NCBI GenBank assembly: GCA_035292685.1
Contig: DATDPP010000040.1
Span: 129,919-193,918 of the forward strand
Direction: 5' to 3'
From: JALYNX01 sp035292685
GTDB lineage: Bacteria > Actinomycetota > Acidimicrobiia > Spongiisociales > ZC4RG35
Length of the DNA: 64,000 nucleotides
Part shown: piece after piece, positions 33,609-42,430 of the stretch
Layout: each line of letters starts with the position of its first letter
How positions within the stretch are numbered: position 1 is the first letter of the stretch
The notes under the pieces: generated by a model
What the model saw: the letters and a program-made list of their open reading frames with translations, nothing else
Databases searched by the model: none
Told to the model about the DNA's origin: nothing
Position numbers and translations under genes: made by a program

Positions 33609-33735
33609 GCTTTGTCCTTTCGCTGAGGTTCGTCGCGGCCCGGGAATCTACACGACGCCGGTTCGGGGTGGGGTTGCGAAACCGCTCGATCGTCGCCCCA
33701 TTAGAGTCCCCGGCCGACCCTGAAAGCGAGCAACG

Positions 33736-35127
33736 ATGACCGACGGTGATATTCCCCAAGCAGCAGAACCCACACCGCCCGCTGAAGAAGAGGCCATAGC
33801 GCCAGAGGGACGGAGTCGGGGGATCATCACCTTTCTGCTCGTGGTTGTGACCTGTCTCAGCATCGTGCTCACCGCGATGGCGGCCTGGGCCCACAACACC
33901 CTCCTCGACACCGACGCATTCATGGAAGCGGTCGGCCCCGCCCTGGAAGAAGAGGCTCTTTATACCGCTCTTGGCGACCGCGTCAGCACCGAGGTCCTCC
34001 AGGCACTGGATCTCGAAACCCGCATCGCCACCGCATTGGGCCAGCTCGACGACTTCCTGTTCGATGCCATGGTCGACGCCCTCGGAATTGAAGATCGTGG
34101 TCAGCAACTCCTGGGCTCGTTCGATCGCCCGTCACTAGAAGACCTGGCGCCAACCGTGAGTTCCGGGCTCGAAACTCGGATCACGACCCGCATCGACGAC
34201 TTCGTCCAGTCAGCCGACTTCCAGGCCCGTGTCCCCGTATTGGTCCGAGCCGCCCACGAGCGCATCGTTGCCCTGTTGCGCGGCGACTTCGCGGAGATCC
34301 CGAACGTGTCGGTCGAGGATGGTGAGGTCCGGCTCAACATGATCCCCATCATCGGGGAGGCGATCCGGCGGGTCCTCCCGGATCTCAGCGGGCTGGGCCC
34401 GGACATCACCCTCCCCGACAAGCTGTCGGACAAGGCGGACGAAGCGCTTCAGCAGCTCTCGACAGCCATCAGCGCTCGGCTTCCGGAGGACTTCGGGCAG
34501 GTGACGGTCATGTCCGAAGCCCGGCTCACTGCGCTCCAGGACGGGGTGGTCATGCTGGATCGCGCGGTCTGGGCCCTGGTGATCTTCTCATTGATCCTCA
34601 TCGTCGTGGCGTTGTGGGTCTCGCGAACCCGGCGTCGCACCGCGATCCAACTCGCGGTGGGAATCGTGATCGGAGTCCCGATCACCGAGGCGTTGTTGCG
34701 CTGGGTCGAAGGACAGATAGTTGGAGTCGTGACCAACCCGGCCGCAGAGGAGACCGCGGTCGGGATCCTGTATGACGTGGCCTCCGGATTGAGACAGGTC
34801 GAGCTGTTGATCGCCCTGGCAGCTCTGATCCTGGGATTCGCCGTCTATCTCTCCGGGCGCCCGGCATGGGCGATGAGGGTCAAGCAGTGGTGGGACCAGC
34901 TTATGGAGCCTTCTCCGGGCGGGAGTGCCACGGCTCGGTGGGTGTCGGCGCACTACGACCTGGTGCGGGTGATCGGGGTGGTGGCGGCGGTGGTGGCTCT
35001 CTACATACCTGATCTCAGCCTGCTTTGGGTGGTGGTCGTCGGCGTCGTCCTCGCCCTGTACTTGTGGCTGGCCTCCGAGATCAGGAAGAGGGCCGCTTTG
35101 CCCGAAGAGGAGACCGTCAGCGTCTGA
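33736..35127 (+). CDS. Multi-pass membrane protein with a large extracytoplasmic domain
   Basis: A 463-residue protein of unknown function. A Pro/Glu-rich cytoplasmic N-terminus and one helix (~29-51, ITFLLVVVTCLSIVLTAMAAW) are followed by an extracytoplasmic, mostly helical region (~52-275). About four C-terminal helices follow (~280-300, 313-330, 357-375, 415-450). Its Asp/Glu-rich amphipathic helices (for example VSTEVLQALDLETRI) are typical of actinobacterial proteins of this architecture. A TAGAGT -10 box lies about 30 nt upstream. Its last 11 nt overlap the convergent TetR gene. Confidence 0.55.
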   Translation: MTDGDIPQAAEPTPPAEEEAIAPEGRSRGIITFLLVVVTCLSIVLTAMAAWAHNTLLDTDAFMEAVGPALEEEALYTALGDRVSTEVLQALDLETRIATALGQLDDFLFDAMVDALGIEDRGQQLLGSFDRPSLEDLAPTVSSGLETRITTRIDDFVQSADFQARVPVLVRAAHERIVALLRGDFAEIPNVSVEDGEVRLNMIPIIGEAIRRVLPDLSGLGPDITLPDKLSDKADEALQQLSTAISARLPEDFGQVTVMSEARLTALQDGVVMLDRAVWALVIFSLILIVVALWVSRTRRRTAIQLAVGIVIGVPITEALLRWVEGQIVGVVTNPAAEETAVGILYDVASGLRQVELLIALAALILGFAVYLSGRPAWAMRVKQWWDQLMEPSPGGSATARWVSAHYDLVRVIGVVAAVVALYIPDLSLLWVVVVGVVLALYLWLASEIRKRAALPEEETVSV

Positions 35128-35695
35128 GCGCGGCCAGCCCGAAGTCACTCACCTCGTCGACGAGGCGGTCCCGGTTCACCGCGCCTGTCGGCCGATACCA
35201 CCTCTCGATGGCATTGAGGACCGAGAGGATGAAGATCGATTCCAGCTTCGGATCTGCGTTGGATCGGAAGGAACCGTCGGAGATGCCGGCTGCGATCACG
35301 ATGCGGAAGACTTGCTCATAGCTGTCCCTTGCCGCGATCACACGACTCCGATGATCGGCGTCGAGCATTCGCGCCTCGTTGAGATAGGTGCGAACTACGT
35401 CGAGGTTGTCGATCACGACCCCGATGTGACCCGCTATCAGATGACTCAGTTGCTGGCCCGGTGCGCCGCCCTCCTCGATAGCGGCTGAGGCCGACGCCTG
35501 GAATAACCGGGCGCCCTCCTCGACGACCTCGACCAACAGGTCCTGTTTGGACTCGACATGGGCATAGAGCGAGGAGCCCAGCAGCCCGAGCTCCCGGCCC
35601 AGGTCCCGCATCGAGGTCCCGTGATAGCCCTTCTCGGCAAAGAGCCGCCCGGCGGCCTCGATGACGTCCTGGCGGGTGTTGCGGGCGGTCACCAT
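35117..35695 (-). CDS. paaR: TetR-family regulator of the paa operon (PaaR-like)
   Basis: A 192-residue repressor. The N-terminal TetR helix-turn-helix (~1-48) contains AAGRLFAEKGYHGTSMRDLGRELG, followed by a C-terminal ligand-binding helical domain. It is the last gene of the paaABCDE unit; its ATG overlaps the paaE stop by 1 nt (TGATG). Known PaaR proteins are TetR repressors released by phenylacetyl-CoA. The perfect palindrome upstream of paaA (39273-39286) is a good candidate operator, so the operon would regulate itself. The effector is inferred. Confidence 0.78.
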   Translation of the reverse strand: MVTARNTRQDVIEAAGRLFAEKGYHGTSMRDLGRELGLLGSSLYAHVESKQDLLVEVVEEGARLFQASASAAIEEGGAPGQQLSHLIAGHIGVVIDNLDVVRTYLNEARMLDADHRSRVIAARDSYEQVFRIVIAAGISDGSFRSNADPKLESIFILSVLNAIERWYRPTGAVNRDRLVDEVSDFGLAALRR

Positions 35696-36768
35696 CAGCG
35701 GTGGTCGTAGCGGACGACAACGCGATCCCCGACGGGATGCGACTGACAGGTGAGCACATAACCTGCTTCGATCTCCGAATCGACCAGGGCGTAGTTCTTG
35801 GCCATCGTGACCGCACCCTCCTCGATCCGCCCCTTGCAGGAGGCGCACATACCGCCCTTGCATGAGAAGGGCAGCTCGGACCGAACCCGAAGGGCGGCAT
35901 CGAGAATCGAAGTCTCCGGGGCCATCAGCGTTTCGACGGCGCGCCCGTCGAGGATGACGGTCAAATGAACCGAGCCCTTCCCGGGCGGCGGCTCGGGTGG
36001 GAGGGTCGAAAGGTCGAGGGGGCCGGCGAAGAACAACTCGTCATGAATCCGGTCCTCAGCCACACCCAGGTTGATGAGTGTGTGCCGGGCCATCGTCACC
36101 ATGTCGTAGGGCCCGCACAGATACCAACCATCTACCGGCCGCCCACCGAGAAGCGTGCCCTGCACGATCTCGATCTTCTCGGCGTCGATGCGCCCGGAGA
36201 GCAGCGGCAGATCGGATCCCTCGCGGCTCAGGAAATGGAAGAGTTGGAGCCTGGCGGGGTAGCGGTCCTTGAGGGCTTCCAACTCATCGAGAAACATGAT
36301 GCTGTTGACGGTCCGATTGCCAAAGAGGACGGTCCAGGAGGAGCCCGGCTCCGATTCCAGAGTGGTCGAGACCAAGGACAGCACCGGGGTGATCCCTGAC
36401 CCGGCGACGATCGCTACCCGGTGCCGGGCCGTGCCGGGGTCGGGCTGGATCGTGAATTCGCCCACCGGCGGCATCACCCCGATCCTGTCACCGGCCCTGA
36501 GACGGGTCGTGGCCCACGTCGAGAAGGCGCCTCCGGGGAGGCGCTTGATCCCAACCCGGAGCTTGCCGCCGTTGGCGTTGGCGGAAATGGAGTAGGACCT
36601 CCGAAGGTCTTCACCGTCTACCACCGCACGCAAAGTCACGTGCTGGCCCGGAAGGTGGGTGAAGTCCGGGACCAATGGTGGGGGCAAATCAAAGGTCACG
36701 GCGACCGACTCATCGGTCAGTGGTGTCACCTCGACCACACGCAGTTGGTGGAACTCGACCGAGCCCAT
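35695..36768 (-). CDS. paaE: Phenylacetyl-CoA 1,2-epoxidase, reductase subunit PaaE
   Basis: Electron-transfer subunit (357 aa) of the PaaABCE epoxidase. The N-terminal ferredoxin-NADP reductase domain has FAD-binding RRSYSIS and NAD-binding VAGSGITPVLSL. The C-terminal plant-type [2Fe-2S] ferredoxin has Cys ligands at FSCKGGMCASCKG, with a fourth Cys in VLTCQSHP. It passes NADPH electrons to the diiron centre of PaaA. I place the start at ATG 36768; the frame is open up to 36810, inside paaD. Next-to-last gene in the operon. Confidence 0.92.
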   Translation of the reverse strand: MGSVEFHQLRVVEVTPLTDESVAVTFDLPPPLVPDFTHLPGQHVTLRAVVDGEDLRRSYSISANANGGKLRVGIKRLPGGAFSTWATTRLRAGDRIGVMPPVGEFTIQPDPGTARHRVAIVAGSGITPVLSLVSTTLESEPGSSWTVLFGNRTVNSIMFLDELEALKDRYPARLQLFHFLSREGSDLPLLSGRIDAEKIEIVQGTLLGGRPVDGWYLCGPYDMVTMARHTLINLGVAEDRIHDELFFAGPLDLSTLPPEPPPGKGSVHLTVILDGRAVETLMAPETSILDAALRVRSELPFSCKGGMCASCKGRIEEGAVTMAKNYALVDSEIEAGYVLTCQSHPVGDRVVVRYDHR

Positions 36769-36775
36769 GTCAGCG

Positions 36776-37246
36776 TCAGAACTCCTTGAACCAGTCGAAG
36801 GGCTCGCCACACCCGCCGCATACCATCAGTGCCTTGCACGCGGTCGAGCCGAACCTCGACACCACCCTCGGCCCGGAGGCGTCGCACCGGGGGCACAGCA
36901 CAGCGTCAGATGACGAGGGAGGGGCAATCCCGAAGGCGATGAGTTTGTCCCTCGCCTCGGGTCCCATCCAGTCGGTGGTCCACGCCGGGTGGTGGGTGGT
37001 CATGATCACGATCTGGTCGAATCCGGCTTCGAGGAGACCAGACCGGATGTCGTCTTCGATCTGATGCAGCGCCGGACAACCCGAGTACGTCGGGGTGATC
37101 GTCACTGTCACCTTCCCGCTCTCGACGATGATGTCGCGGAGGATGCCCAGCTCGGCGATGGTGAGCACCGGGATCTCAGGATCGACGACCTGATTCACCG
37201 CCTCTCGGGCTCGCTCCACATCGAGAAGGGCCGTTCCAATCACCAT
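36776..37246 (-). CDS. paaD: Phenylacetate pathway Fe-S assembly protein PaaD
   Basis: A MIP18/DUF59-type protein (156 aa) thought to mature the Fe-S or diiron centre of the epoxidase. The DUF59 core has VVDPEIPVLTIAELGILRD and TPTYSGCPALHQIE, with the conserved Cys. A C-terminal zinc-ribbon-like domain carries CPRCDAS...CGGCGEPF, characteristic of PaaD. The start at ATG 37246 overlaps the paaC stop region. It is in the standard paaABCDE order. Confidence 0.92.
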   Translation of the reverse strand: MVIGTALLDVERAREAVNQVVDPEIPVLTIAELGILRDIIVESGKVTVTITPTYSGCPALHQIEDDIRSGLLEAGFDQIVIMTTHHPAWTTDWMGPEARDKLIAFGIAPPSSSDAVLCPRCDASGPRVVSRFGSTACKALMVCGGCGEPFDWFKEF

Positions 37247-37974
37247 TTCAGACCCGGGTAGGAACGCTGCATCCATTGCATCTCGGCAAGGAGGAACCCC
37301 AGATGCTCGCTGTGGAGGCCCTGCCGGCCCCCAGGGCGCTGATAGGGGTCTTCGGGAATGGTGAGCCCGGCCTCGGCCAGGACCGACATCACTTCGAGGT
37401 CCCAGGCCACCCGGTAGCCGGCAGTGTCATCGTGGAACATCTCGTCGGTGTACCTCCACAACGAGTCGAGGGCGGTTTGGACACGCCGAGAGGATTCTTC
37501 GGTTCCGTCGCCGAGACGGATCACCCAACCCGAGGAATGCCTGAAGTGGTAACGGGCTTCCTTGAGGGCGCGGCCGGCGATCCCCGCCAACTCCCGGTCG
37601 TCGGCGGTGGATAGGTCTTCCCACAACTGCAGCTGATAGGCGTCAAACAGGAACTGACGGACCATGGTGTGGGCGAAGTCCCCATTGGGCTGCTCCACGA
37701 GCAAAAGGTTCCGATATTCACGCTCGGTACGAAACATCGCCAGGTCGTCTTCGCCCCGACCCCGGCCTTCGACTGTTCCAGCCAGCGCGTACAGGGCTCG
37801 GGCGACGCCAAGATGGTCCAGGGCGATGTTTCCCAGGGCGATGTCCTCTTCGAGCTCGGGCCCTCGCGAGATCCAATCCCCGAGTCGCTGGGCGAGGACC
37901 ATGTTGTCGTCGGCGTGGCCGAGGAGCCAGGTGAACGCTGAAGCCTCGAGACTCGGGATTCGAGACTCGATCAC
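37240..37974 (-). CDS. paaC: Phenylacetyl-CoA 1,2-epoxidase subunit PaaC
   Basis: Structural, non-catalytic ferritin-like subunit (244 aa) that pairs with PaaA. The pattern is typical: LLGHADDNMVLAQRLGDWISRGPELEEDIALGNIALDHLG, YRNLLLVEQPNGDFAHTMVRQ-type and HSEHLGFLLAEMQWMQRSYPGLKW at the C-terminus. GTG 37974 overlaps the paaB stop (GTGA). Length and order match the complex. Confidence 0.93.
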   Translation of the reverse strand: MIESRIPSLEASAFTWLLGHADDNMVLAQRLGDWISRGPELEEDIALGNIALDHLGVARALYALAGTVEGRGRGEDDLAMFRTEREYRNLLLVEQPNGDFAHTMVRQFLFDAYQLQLWEDLSTADDRELAGIAGRALKEARYHFRHSSGWVIRLGDGTEESSRRVQTALDSLWRYTDEMFHDDTAGYRVAWDLEVMSVLAEAGLTIPEDPYQRPGGRQGLHSEHLGFLLAEMQWMQRSYPGLKW

Positions 37975-38315
37975 ATCTGCCCCACTTCGTCCGGGATCTC
38001 ATAGGTGGTGGCCAGGCGGTAGACCTTCTCGTTGGCCTCCACGTAGTCGGCCGCGTCGTCGGGCTCGAAGGTGCGGACTTCGCTGCTCGGCACCACCCAT
38101 ACGCTGACACCTTCTCCCCTGCGGGTGTAGACGTCCCTGGCGTTCTGCAGCGCGGTCTCCGGGTCGGGTGCATGAAGACTGCCGATGTGGACGTGGGAGA
38201 CTCCCCGACGCGCCCTGACGAAGACCTCCCACATCGGCCACACGACACCGGTGGTGTCGGTGCTGGTCTCGATCTCGGCGCTCTCCCCGGGGGCCACCGG
38301 GACTTCGTAGGTCAT
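37971..38315 (-). CDS. paaB: Phenylacetyl-CoA 1,2-epoxidase subunit PaaB
   Basis: A small 114-residue subunit that helps assemble the PaaAC heterodimers. Hallmarks are WEVFVRARRGVSHVHIGSLHAPD, ALQNARDVYTRRGEGVSVWVV and a C-terminal YRLATTYEIP. There is a short N-terminal extension of about 25 residues compared with many PaaB. It lies between paaA (10 bp upstream) and paaC (4-nt overlap). Confidence 0.92.
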   Translation of the reverse strand: MTYEVPVAPGESAEIETSTDTTGVVWPMWEVFVRARRGVSHVHIGSLHAPDPETALQNARDVYTRRGEGVSVWVVPSSEVRTFEPDDAADYVEANEKVYRLATTYEIPDEVGQM

Positions 38316-38325
38316 GCCTCTCCAC

Positions 38326-39255
38326 TCATGCCGCGCCCCGAACCGCCCTCTTCTCGGCGTGGGCGATGGCCGCCTCCCTGACCCACGCTCCCTCCTGCCA
38401 GGCGGCCACCTTGTGGGCGAGTCGCTCCCGATTCATCGGCCCGTCGCCTCGCACCACCACCCAGAACTCATCCCAATCGATCTCTCCGAAGTCGTAGTGA
38501 CCCCGTGCTTCGTCCCAACGCAGATCAGGATCGGGTATCCGCAAGCCGAGGTACTCCGCCTGGGGAACGGTCATGTCGACGAACTGCTGGCGCAGGTCGT
38601 CATTGGAGACCCGCTTGATCTTCCAGGCCATCGACTGCTCGGTGTGGGTGGACTCGGTGTCATGGGGGCCGAACATCATCAGTGAGGGCCACCACCACCG
38701 GTCGAGAGAGTCCTGGGCGAGGGCCTTTTGCTCCTCACTCCCCTGACAGAGCCTTATCAACAGCTCGTATCCCTGTCGTTGGTGAAACGACTCTTCCTTG
38801 CAGATTCTCACCATGCCCCGGGCATACGGGCCGTAGGAACAGCGGGTGAGCATCACCTGATTGGTAATCGCGGCACCATCGACGAGCCACCCGATTGTCC
38901 CGATGTCTGCCCAACTCAACGTCGGGTAGTTGAAGATCGATGAGTATTTGTGTTTGCCCTGATGCAGTAGCTCCTGGAGCTCGTCTCTCTTGACCCCGAG
39001 TGTTTCTGCAGCCGAATAGAGATAGAGACCGTGTCCCGCCTCGTCTTGGACCTTGGCCATCAGAATCGCCTTGCGGTGCAGGGTGGGGGCCCTGCTGATC
39101 CAATTGCCTTCGGGCTGCATCCCGATGACCTCGGAATGGGCGTGCTGGGCGATCTGACGGATCAGGGTCTGGCGATAGCCATCGGGCATCCAATCGGTGG
39201 GCTCGATCTTGTCTTCGGCGTCGAGGACGCTCTGGAATCGCTCCTCCGGGCTCAT
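38326..39255 (-). CDS. paaA: Phenylacetyl-CoA 1,2-epoxidase catalytic subunit PaaA
   Basis: Diiron monooxygenase subunit (309 aa) that epoxidises the ring of phenylacetyl-CoA, the first oxygen-dependent step of aerobic phenylacetate breakdown. Two ExxH motifs of the carboxylate-bridged diiron site are visible: KVQDEAGHGLYLY and ICKEESFHQRQGYE. WISRAPTLHRKAILM and FGPHDTESTHTEQSM are also typical. The ATG at 39255 has TAGTCT exactly 6 nt upstream, so the operon mRNA probably begins at the start codon; no ribosome-binding site is seen. paaK, paaG and paaZ are not in this window. Confidence 0.95.
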   Translation of the reverse strand: MSPEERFQSVLDAEDKIEPTDWMPDGYRQTLIRQIAQHAHSEVIGMQPEGNWISRAPTLHRKAILMAKVQDEAGHGLYLYSAAETLGVKRDELQELLHQGKHKYSSIFNYPTLSWADIGTIGWLVDGAAITNQVMLTRCSYGPYARGMVRICKEESFHQRQGYELLIRLCQGSEEQKALAQDSLDRWWWPSLMMFGPHDTESTHTEQSMAWKIKRVSNDDLRQQFVDMTVPQAEYLGLRIPDPDLRWDEARGHYDFGEIDWDEFWVVVRGDGPMNRERLAHKVAAWQEGAWVREAAIAHAEKRAVRGAA

Positions 39256-39261
39256 GCCGGC

Positions 39262-39288
39262 AGACTATCACAAACGAACGTTCGTTCG
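39262..39288 (-). promoter_or_regulatory. paa operon promoter with PaaR-type palindromic operator
   Basis: AACGAACGTTCGTT (39273-39286) is a perfect 14-bp palindrome lying just upstream of the TAGTCT -10 box (39267-39262). The wider CAAACGAACGTTCGTTCG (39271-39288) contains two overlapping matches to CNAACGNNCGTTNG, the PaaR operator reported, as I recall, for the Thermus TetR regulator. A repressor bound here would block RNA polymerase. The paaR-like gene at the end of the operon is the natural candidate. Confidence 0.65.
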
Positions 39289-39310
39289 TAGGGTGCAGGA
39301 CCCGCCCGGC

Positions 39311-39814
39311 TCAGCTGTCGAACGACCCGACCGATTCGCCGTTGAGATGGACCTCGCGTGACTCCTCGGCCCAGCTGCCGAGTGGAACCGAGATGATGAA
39401 CGGCTCGATCACCTGGGCGCACACTTCGTCGCTGTTGATCTGAGAGATCATGGTGATCTCGATGGTCTCGCCGTCGTCCTCGACGGTCCAGAAGATCTCA
39501 TGACAGGGGGTGGGCTTCTCCCCCTCCACTTGGAGCCGCACCTGAATCGGGTAACTCTCCATGATCAAGAGGTCGGTGCTGGCGATCCAGACCTCGCCGG
39601 AGATGCTTCCGTCGATGGGCGGCCTGGGCTCGGGGATCGAGCCAACCGGTCCCGGCTCGTCGATGGGCTGATCGGTGCCGGAATCGACCGGCTCATCGGC
39701 GGAAACGGTGGTCGACGGGGCCGGGCTCGGGTTCTCGCCATCTGAGAATGGCTCAGCTCCACCACACGCGGAGAGCACTGACAAAACCACTGCGAAGGGG
39801 ATGATTCTCCTCAT
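39311..39814 (-). CDS. Lipoprotein of unknown function
   Basis: A 167-residue predicted lipoprotein. The signal peptide RRIIPFAVVLSVLSAC ends in lipobox LSAC. A Pro/Ser/Asp-rich linker (~20-70) leads to a beta-rich domain (~72-167) with two Cys (about 104 and 132) that could pair. META/Ig-like folds are possible, but nothing diagnostic is present. It is divergently placed from paaA's promoter region by 55 bp and reads towards the ABC-F gene. Confidence 0.55.
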   Translation of the reverse strand: MRRIIPFAVVLSVLSACGGAEPFSDGENPSPAPSTTVSADEPVDSGTDQPIDEPGPVGSIPEPRPPIDGSISGEVWIASTDLLIMESYPIQVRLQVEGEKPTPCHEIFWTVEDDGETIEITMISQINSDEVCAQVIEPFIISVPLGSWAEESREVHLNGESVGSFDS

Positions 39815-39848
39815 ACCCGTTAGATGGTGAAAGGCGCCCCGCGGTTCC

Positions 39849-41447
39849 TCAGGCGAGCGCCACCAGGTCGAGCAGGGCCTCGTCGAAGAAGCGCATCTCG
39901 CCTTCGGGCATCAGCACCGCACGGTCCGGGAACAGCTGGGCCACGAAGTCGGTGTCGTGGCTGACGAGGATGATGGTTCCCTCGTAGAGGCTCAACGCAT
40001 CGAGGAGAGCCTCCTTGGCCTGGGGGTCGAGGTTGTTGGTCGGCTCGTCCAGGAGGAGGACGTTGGGCCGACTGGCGACCAGCATCGCCAGGGCGAGCTT
40101 GGTTTTCTCCCCACCGGAGAGAGTCGCCGCATCCTGGTCGACCTTGTCGGCCAAGAGGAAATGGCCGAGCAGCGAGCGCATCGTCTGATCGGGCATGCCC
40201 CCCACCGACCTCATGTGATCGAGGACCGAGACCCCGGAGAGGACCTGTTCGTGCTCCTGGGCGTAGTAGCCGAGCGTGGTGTTGTGGCCGAGGCTGACCT
40301 CACCGAGATCGGAGGTCTCGACACCGGCCAGGATGCGAAGGAGGGTCGTCTTGCCCGCCCCGTTGAGCCCGATGAGCAGCATCCGCTCCCCACGCTCAAC
40401 GGCGAATTCGAGGTCGACGAACACCAGGTTGTCACCGAAAGCCTTGGCCAGCCCGAGCGCAGACAGCGGCACCCGACCCGACTTGGTTGGTTGCGGGAAG
40501 GCAACCCGAACGCTTTTGCCACCCTTCTGCACTGCGACCAGGTCCCGTTTCATCCGGTCGACTCGGGTCTCCCAGGCGCGGGCCACTTTGGCCATCTTCT
40601 CGGTGGTGCTCTTGAATCGGCGTATGTTCTCCTCGAGACGGGCAATCGCCTCGTCCTGGTGCTTGCGCTCTCGCTCCTTTCGCTCTCGACGGCGGTCCCG
40701 TTCCAGGAGATAGTGGGAGTAGTTGCCGCGATAGGCCTCGATCTCGCCATGCTCCAGGGCGAGCACCGAGGTGATCGCCTCGTCGAGCAAGGGGAGATCA
40801 TGGGACACCACCAGCATCCCGCCCCGATAAGTGGTCAGCCATTCGATGAGCCAGGCCTTGGCGTCGAGGTCGAGATGGTTGGTGGGCTCATCGAGCAAGA
40901 GGATGTCGGTCCCGGCGAAAAGGATCCGGGCCAACTCGACCCGTCTCCTTTGACCCCCCGACATCGTGGCCACCGGCTGGCTCAACTCCTCATTCCCGAT
41001 GCCCAATGCAGCCGCCATGCGCTTTGCCTCGGCCTCGGCGACGAACCCGCCCTTGGCCTCGAACTCGTCGTGAAGACGCGTGAAGCGGAGTATCCCCCGG
41101 TCGCGCTCGTCACCCATCAAATCGTGAAGACGACGCCTGGTCTCTTCGATCTTGCGCTGCATGGCCCCGATATCGCGGGCCATCAGGATGCGCTCCAGGG
41201 CGGTGGCATCGGCATGCTCCAGCTCGGGAAGGGCAGCCTCCTGAGAGAAGTAGCCGATGGTCCCGGACCGGAGCACGGAGCCTTCGGCCGGGGCCAGCTG
41301 ACCGGCCAGGGTTCGCATCAACGTGGTCTTGCCGGCGCCATTGCGACCGACGAGGCCGATACGGTCGCCGGACTGCACACTGAAGGAGACCCCCTCGATC
41401 AGAGTTCGGGGGCCGGCTTCGATACGGAGGTCGCGTGCGATCAGCAT
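39849..41447 (-). CDS. ABC-F family ATPase
   Basis: Soluble two-cassette ABC-F protein (532 aa), with no membrane domain. These bind the ribosomal E site and act in translation or antibiotic resistance. Walker A motifs are GRNGAGKTT (~36-44) and GLNGAGKTT (~340); signatures are MSGGQRRRVELARIL and LSGGEKTKLALAML; Walker B motifs are LLLDEPTNHLD and LLLDEPTNNLD. The charged linker (~250-300, ERDRRRERKERERKHQDEA) is the ABC-F P-site tip. I place the start at ATG 41447, because upstream in-frame sequence is not homologous. The subfamily is not assigned. Confidence 0.88.
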   Translation of the reverse strand: MLIARDLRIEAGPRTLIEGVSFSVQSGDRIGLVGRNGAGKTTLMRTLAGQLAPAEGSVLRSGTIGYFSQEAALPELEHADATALERILMARDIGAMQRKIEETRRRLHDLMGDERDRGILRFTRLHDEFEAKGGFVAEAEAKRMAAALGIGNEELSQPVATMSGGQRRRVELARILFAGTDILLLDEPTNHLDLDAKAWLIEWLTTYRGGMLVVSHDLPLLDEAITSVLALEHGEIEAYRGNYSHYLLERDRRRERKERERKHQDEAIARLEENIRRFKSTTEKMAKVARAWETRVDRMKRDLVAVQKGGKSVRVAFPQPTKSGRVPLSALGLAKAFGDNLVFVDLEFAVERGERMLLIGLNGAGKTTLLRILAGVETSDLGEVSLGHNTTLGYYAQEHEQVLSGVSVLDHMRSVGGMPDQTMRSLLGHFLLADKVDQDAATLSGGEKTKLALAMLVASRPNVLLLDEPTNNLDPQAKEALLDALSLYEGTIILVSHDTDFVAQLFPDRAVLMPEGEMRFFDEALLDLVALA

Positions 41448-41500
41448 GACTGTGGTGGGACGCTCACAGTTTACGGCGACGAGCCCGCTGGGCCCTCCGA

Positions 41501-42306
41501 TTATTCGGGCCGCGGGTACAACTCGACGAAGGCCTCCCGACCCAGGAGCGACGTCTGGTATCCGTCGGGGACATTGTTCAACGACCAGTCGGGGGGGATC
41601 TGGGTGCGATGTGCCCTGAGAGCGGCGATCTTGAGATCGACCAGGTCCTCGACTTCCATCCAAAGACTCACCTTTTCATCGGGGAACCCCGAGTTGCGCA
41701 TTCTGGCGGCTTCTTCCTCGTCGATGTCGCCGGAAGCCCCGTCGATGTGGCCCAGATTGCCATTCTGCCCCGGGGCCAAACCGACATCCAGAGACGATCT
41801 GGTTGCCAGGGCTCGTCATCCCCCATCAGCGGGAAACGAGCCACGTCGCTCGAAGCGTGGAACGCCGCCAACCCGATCCGATGCACCTGGATGTGCTCGG
41901 GATGTCCGTAGCCGCCGAAGGGGTCGTAGATGGTCACAGTCTCGGGCCGGTGCTTTCGGATGAGGTGAACGAGTCGTCCGGTGGCCTCCATGAAGTCGGC
42001 CTGCCAGAAACAATCGGGATGGAAGTTGTCCTCCCATCCCATCATCCCCGAGTCGCGATAGACGAGGAACTCGTGTTGGCGCACCCCCAGGATGTCCAAG
42101 GCGGCGGCTAATTCCTCGGCCCGCACCTCAGCCAGCCGGAGTCGAATCGCCTCGGGCTCGTCGTGGTTGTGGATCTCACCGAGCACACCGTCGGTGGCGG
42201 TGACCACTACCACGTGCTCACCGTTGGCGGCGAAACGGGCCAGGGTCCCCTCGGTGACGATCGTCTCGTCATCGGGATGGCCGTGAAAGGAGAGGAGGCC
42301 TGGCAT
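41501..42306 (-). pseudogene. PIG-L (MshB/Mca-like) deacetylase with an apparent frameshift
   Basis: Zn-dependent deacetylase of the LmbE/PIG-L family, like the mycothiol enzymes MshB and Mca. The first frame (42306 to about 41770) gives the GHPDDE motif at residues ~9-14, with zinc ligands completed by GGYGHPEHIQVHR, and ends near LWMSVWPRG. Homology then continues in a second frame (down to 41501: EEEAARMRNSGFPDEKVSLW, KIAALRAHRTQIPPDW, GREAFVELYPRPE). The break falls at CCCCGGGG (41768-41775), so a 1-nt indel (real mutation or assembly error) is likely. Undamaged length would be ~268 aa. TAGACT lies 6 nt before the ATG. Confidence 0.75.
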
Positions 42307-42430
42307 GACGGGAGTCTATGGAGACCCATTGGAGGCGGAATCCTCAAGATTCGGCCAATCGCCAGACTGCGTTCACCGTCCGGTCACATCGCACGATTAG
42401 AAACTAGGGAGTCACGGTCAATTCAAAGAT

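Noticed and set aside
35117..35127. 11-nt overlap of convergent genes as an antisense control element
   Set aside because: Short convergent overlaps are common in compact genomes (another occurs at 24557-24572) and no further structure is seen.
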